Source: CAZZIZ01 sp964654535
GTDB taxonomy: Bacteria > Bacteroidota > Bacteroidia > Chitinophagales > UBA2359
Assembly (NCBI GenBank): GCA_964654535.1
Contig: CAZZIZ010000029.1
Coordinates: 1-23,150, forward strand
Direction of reading: 5' to 3'
Length of the DNA: 23,150 bases
Shown here: piece by piece, positions 22,207-23,150 of the stretch
Layout of the letters: every line of letters starts with the position of its first letter
How positions within the stretch are numbered: position 1 is the first letter of the stretch
The notes under the pieces: generated by a model
What the model was told of the DNA's origin: nothing
The model's input: only the letters and a program-made list of their open reading frames with translations
The model's database searches: none
Position numbers and translations under genes: made by a program

Positions 22207-23150
22207 TTGAAAAAAGGTTGTGTATACTATATAATGGGCGTTTCGGGTGCTGGTAAAAGTACCATTGGTAGGCAGCTCGCTAAAGTCTTAGGAATGCCAT
22301 TCTACGACGGAGACGATTTCCATCCGCAAGCGAATATTGATAAGATGTCTAAAGGCGTTCCTTTGGAGGATACTGACAGACTACCTTGGTTAAAGTCTAT
22401 TCATACACATGTCAGAAAGCAGCTCAACTCTAGCGACTGTGTAGTGGCTTGTTCGGCATTGAAGCAACATTACCGCGATATTCTTGATCAAAACCTCGGT
22501 GATAATTGTTCTTGGATTTTCTTAAAAGGAGATTATGCCTTGGTTTCTAAGAGGCTGCTGGAGAGAGAAAATCACTTTATGCCTGCTGATCTATTGCAAA
22601 CTCAATTTGACACCCTCGAAATACCATCGAATGCTTTTGAGGTGGACATAGAAAAGTCGCCAAAAGAAATCGTAGAAGAAATATTGAATAAGCTTCAGTC
22701 AAAAACGGAATTCGGAATTCTTGGACTGGGCGTAATGGGCAAAAGCCTGGCAAGAAACTTGGGTAGAAACGGCTTTCGTATTTCTATGTACAATAGGGAA
22801 GTGGCAGCTAAGGAAGAACAGGTCGCAAGAAAAATTAAGGATGCACATCAGGAGCTCGAGAATGCCTTAGCCTTTAGCGATCTCTCAAAATTTGTGTCGT
22901 CTATCCAAACCCCCAGAAAAATTCTGTTGATGGTCAATGCGGGAGGCGCAGTGGATTCGGTTATCGAATCTTTGCTGCCTCACCTTAGCCCGGGTGACGT
23001 ATTGATCGATGGTGGGAATTCGCATTATCAAAAAACCAACGAGCGAGTGCAAAAACTACGGGAGAGCAATATTCATTTCATAGGTATTGGTGTTTCCGGG
23101 GGTGAAGATGGTGCTTTGAAAGGTCCTTCTATTATGCCCGGAGGAAACAA
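22207..23150 (+). CDS. Gluconokinase / 6-phosphogluconate dehydrogenase fusion, cut at window end
   Basis: An open frame runs from TTG at 22207 to the window edge (314 codons, no stop). TTG is the only usable start: the frame is closed by TAG at 22189-22191, and the first ATG (22234) would remove the strand before the P-loop. Residues 1-165 are a GntK-type gluconokinase: P-loop GVSGAGKS at 11-18, DGDDFHPQANIDKMSKGVPLEDTDR, then CSALKQHYRD. Residues from about 167 are decarboxylating 6-phosphogluconate dehydrogenase (Gnd): Rossmann motif G173-L-G-V-M-G178, DGGNSHYQKT from 268, and VSGGEDGALKGPSIMPGG from 296. The catalytic Lys and Glu region and the C-terminal domain lie beyond the window. The protein would take gluconate to ribulose-5-phosphate in two linked steps. 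It is separated from the uronate operon by the convergent lipoprotein gene. Confidence 0.9.
   Translation, partial: MKKGCVYYIMGVSGAGKSTIGRQLAKVLGMPFYDGDDFHPQANIDKMSKGVPLEDTDRLPWLKSIHTHVRKQLNSSDCVVACSALKQHYRDILDQNLGDNCSWIFLKGDYALVSKRLLERENHFMPADLLQTQFDTLEIPSNAFEVDIEKSPKEIVEEILNKLQSKTEFGILGLGVMGKSLARNLGRNGFRISMYNREVAAKEEQVARKIKDAHQELENALAFSDLSKFVSSIQTPRKILLMVNAGGAVDSVIESLLPHLSPGDVLIDGGNSHYQKTNERVQKLRESNIHFIGIGVSGGEDGALKGPSIMPGGN

Noticed and set aside
1..23150. tRNA, rRNA, prophage or antiviral defence genes
   Set aside because: I looked for clover-leaf-like segments, integrase or defence-type proteins and found none that I could support. The deaminase and methyltransferase pair was considered as a defence module, but nothing in its neighbours supports that.

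Overview
The window looks like chromosomal DNA from a marine or other polysaccharide-degrading member of the Bacteroidota. The evidence is a SusC/SusD outer-membrane pair, a DUF4175 protein, Bacteroidota-style YbeY, MORN and TonB_C lipoproteins, moderate to low GC content, and few clear Shine-Dalgarno sites. No species name is claimed.

Layout. (1) 1-5302: a plus-strand housekeeping block with a DUF4175 membrane/coiled-coil protein, a RsbW-type ATP-binding protein, the rRNA-maturation nuclease YbeY (TTG start) and an unrecognised lipoprotein. (2) 5320-6243: a REP/RAYT-type unit. A minus-strand HUH (Y1) transposase gene sits between two direct copies of a ~130-base element that folds into several hairpins, including a perfect 28-bp stem. 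(3) 6293-8491: a class IV PLP aminotransferase of an atypical subgroup and a secreted cysteine-rich protein that may be a shortened adhesin. (4) 8567-10144 (minus): three overlapping genes for an EF-hand protein, a membrane-anchored cytidine/nucleoside-type deaminase and a SAM methyltransferase. (5) 10271-20998: a locus for taking up and catabolising unsaturated uronates. It holds a FadR-type GntR regulator behind a perfect 17-bp-arm palindrome, then SusC and SusD, two intrinsic terminators bracketing a possible small RNA, and a tight six-gene operon kdgF-MFS-SDR-kdgK-kdgA-SDR. (6) 21017-21967 (minus): a MORN/TonB_C lipoprotein. (7) 22207 to the window end: a gluconokinase fused in frame to 6-phosphogluconate dehydrogenase, cut by the window edge.

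How block 5 works (inference from family knowledge). SusCD imports oligouronates across the outer membrane. Lyases, which are not encoded here, release unsaturated monouronate. KdgF linearises it to DEH (4-deoxy-L-erythro-5-hexoseulose uronate), and the ExuT-like MFS protein carries uronates across the inner membrane. One or both SDRs reduce DEH to 2-keto-3-deoxygluconate (KDG). KdgK makes KDPG and KdgA splits it to pyruvate and glyceraldehyde-3-phosphate. A DEH-reductase SDR with no KduI isomerase fits alginate better than pectin. The GntR protein probably represses its own gene and susCD through the palindrome and is relieved by a pathway intermediate. The downstream GntK-Gnd fusion extends the sugar-acid theme.

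The strongest candidates for something underdescribed are the REP/RAYT unit, the structured gap between susD and kdgF, the EF-hand/deaminase/methyltransferase cluster, and the aminotransferase that lacks the usual PLP-binding Glu.
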